Positions 5,961-6,187 of a stretch of 6,187 bases of DNA are shown one piece after another. Below the pieces are notes generated by a model, which saw nothing but the letters and a program-made list of their open reading frames with translations, had not been told where the DNA came from and searched no databases. The DNA is from Caldifarciminota bacterium (GTDB taxonomy: Bacteria; Hydrothermota; Hydrothermia; UBA1063; CAJXJZ01). The stretch lies in assembly GCA_027033555.1 (NCBI GenBank), contig JALVLE010000031.1, forward strand, positions 1 to 6,187. The letters run 5' to 3'. The position numbers and the translations under genes are program-made. Position 1 is the first letter of the stretch. Each line of letters opens with the position of its first letter.

Positions 5961-6187
5961 AAGAAAGTCCAGAATTTGTAAGGACAAGCCTTGCTGCAAG
6001 TATTACACTTGGGCTGAAGCCTGGACGATTTTATAGAAATGCCCGGCTTTACTGCATAAATTTGCTTGTTCACTATGAAGAAGGATGTAGTGCCAATTGC
6101 TCTTACTGTGGGCTTCAAAAAATAAGACCCGGTTCCTATGACAGGAAATCTTTTATAAGGGTTGAATGGCCGGTATATCCCACAGAT
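5957..6187 (+). CDS. Radical SAM enzyme, 5' part only (candidate LipS1/LipS2-type lipoyl synthase component)
   Basis: The first 77 codons of a gene that runs off the window. The frame is open with no stop. It carries a radical SAM CX3CX2C motif, CSANCSYCG (C44, C48, C51), which would bind the [4Fe-4S] cluster that cleaves S-adenosylmethionine. A basic stretch, LGLKPGRFYRNARLYC (18-33), precedes it. The ATG overlaps the ligase stop (ATGA) and has its own AAAGGAG site at 5943-5949, seven bases upstream, so the two are translationally coupled. A radical SAM gene coupled to a lipoate ligase with LplB-like domain fits the two-protein lipoyl synthase LipS1/LipS2, which inserts two sulfurs into octanoyl groups. 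The CX3CX2C motif alone also occurs in biotin synthase and other radical SAM enzymes, and canonical LipA's N-terminal CX4CX5C motif is not visible. Radical SAM membership is firm; the LipS assignment rests on context, and which of the two components it is cannot be told. Confidence 0.85.
   Translation, partial: MKESPEFVRTSLAASITLGLKPGRFYRNARLYCINLLVHYEEGCSANCSYCGLQKIRPGSYDRKSFIRVEWPVYPTD

Noticed and set aside
5876..6118. Minus-strand open frame across the ligase/radical SAM junction
   Set aside because: Both plus-strand genes here have a ribosome site, ATGA coupling or conserved motifs; the antisense frame has none.
1..6187. CRISPR arrays, tRNA or rRNA genes, insertion sequences, prophage or defence genes
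   Set aside because: Looked for and not seen: no regularly spaced direct repeats, no transposase or integrase motifs and no cloverleaf-like segments. The window is almost fully occupied by ordinary genes, with no gene-free stretch above 150 bases.

Overview
The window comes from a bacterium of moderate to low GC content. Genes start behind strong Shine-Dalgarno sequences (AAGGAGG) and sigma70-type -35/-10 promoters can be read directly. Arginine is mostly AGA/AGG and isoleucine is often ATA, a codon habit common in thermophiles. The gene content (uncharacterised membrane trio, YitT, GT4 glycosyltransferase, lipoate ligase fused to DUF116 next to a radical SAM gene) would fit a deep-branching, possibly thermophilic and anaerobic lineage, but the sequence alone does not fix the phylum.

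Layout: (1) Positions 33-2147, plus strand: three tightly packed membrane-protein genes of unknown function, with a 1-nt gap and then a 1-nt overlap. They end at a perfect 13-bp inverted-repeat terminator (2154-2179). (2) Positions 2180-4223, minus strand: a GT4-family glycosyltransferase followed by a YitT-family membrane protein, converging on the same terminator hairpin. (3) Positions 4224-4367: a divergent intergenic region with two well-formed back-to-back promoters, one for each direction. (4) Positions 4368-6187, plus strand: a three-part lipoate-protein ligase (LplA-like + LplB-like accessory domain + Cys-rich DUF116), overlapping by ATGA with a radical SAM gene cut by the window edge.

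The most coherent functional story is in part 4. A lipoate/octanoate ligase translationally coupled to a radical SAM enzyme resembles the non-canonical lipoate assembly route (sLpl(AB) ligase plus two-component LipS1/LipS2 lipoyl synthase) known from archaea and some bacteria. The fused Cys-rich DUF116 domain is unexplained and could supply or hold iron-sulfur clusters for sulfur insertion; that is inference. The three-gene membrane cassette is the other unexplained unit. Its order and spacing suggest one membrane complex, built from two polytopic proteins around a protein with a large, probably extracytoplasmic alpha/beta domain.

Regulatory reading: the lipoate ligase transcript looks leaderless (TATAAT ends 8 nt before the ATG, no Shine-Dalgarno). 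The glycosyltransferase's promoter lies inside the longest possible reading frame, so its true start must be downstream, and the best-placed ribosome binding site points at an ATA codon.
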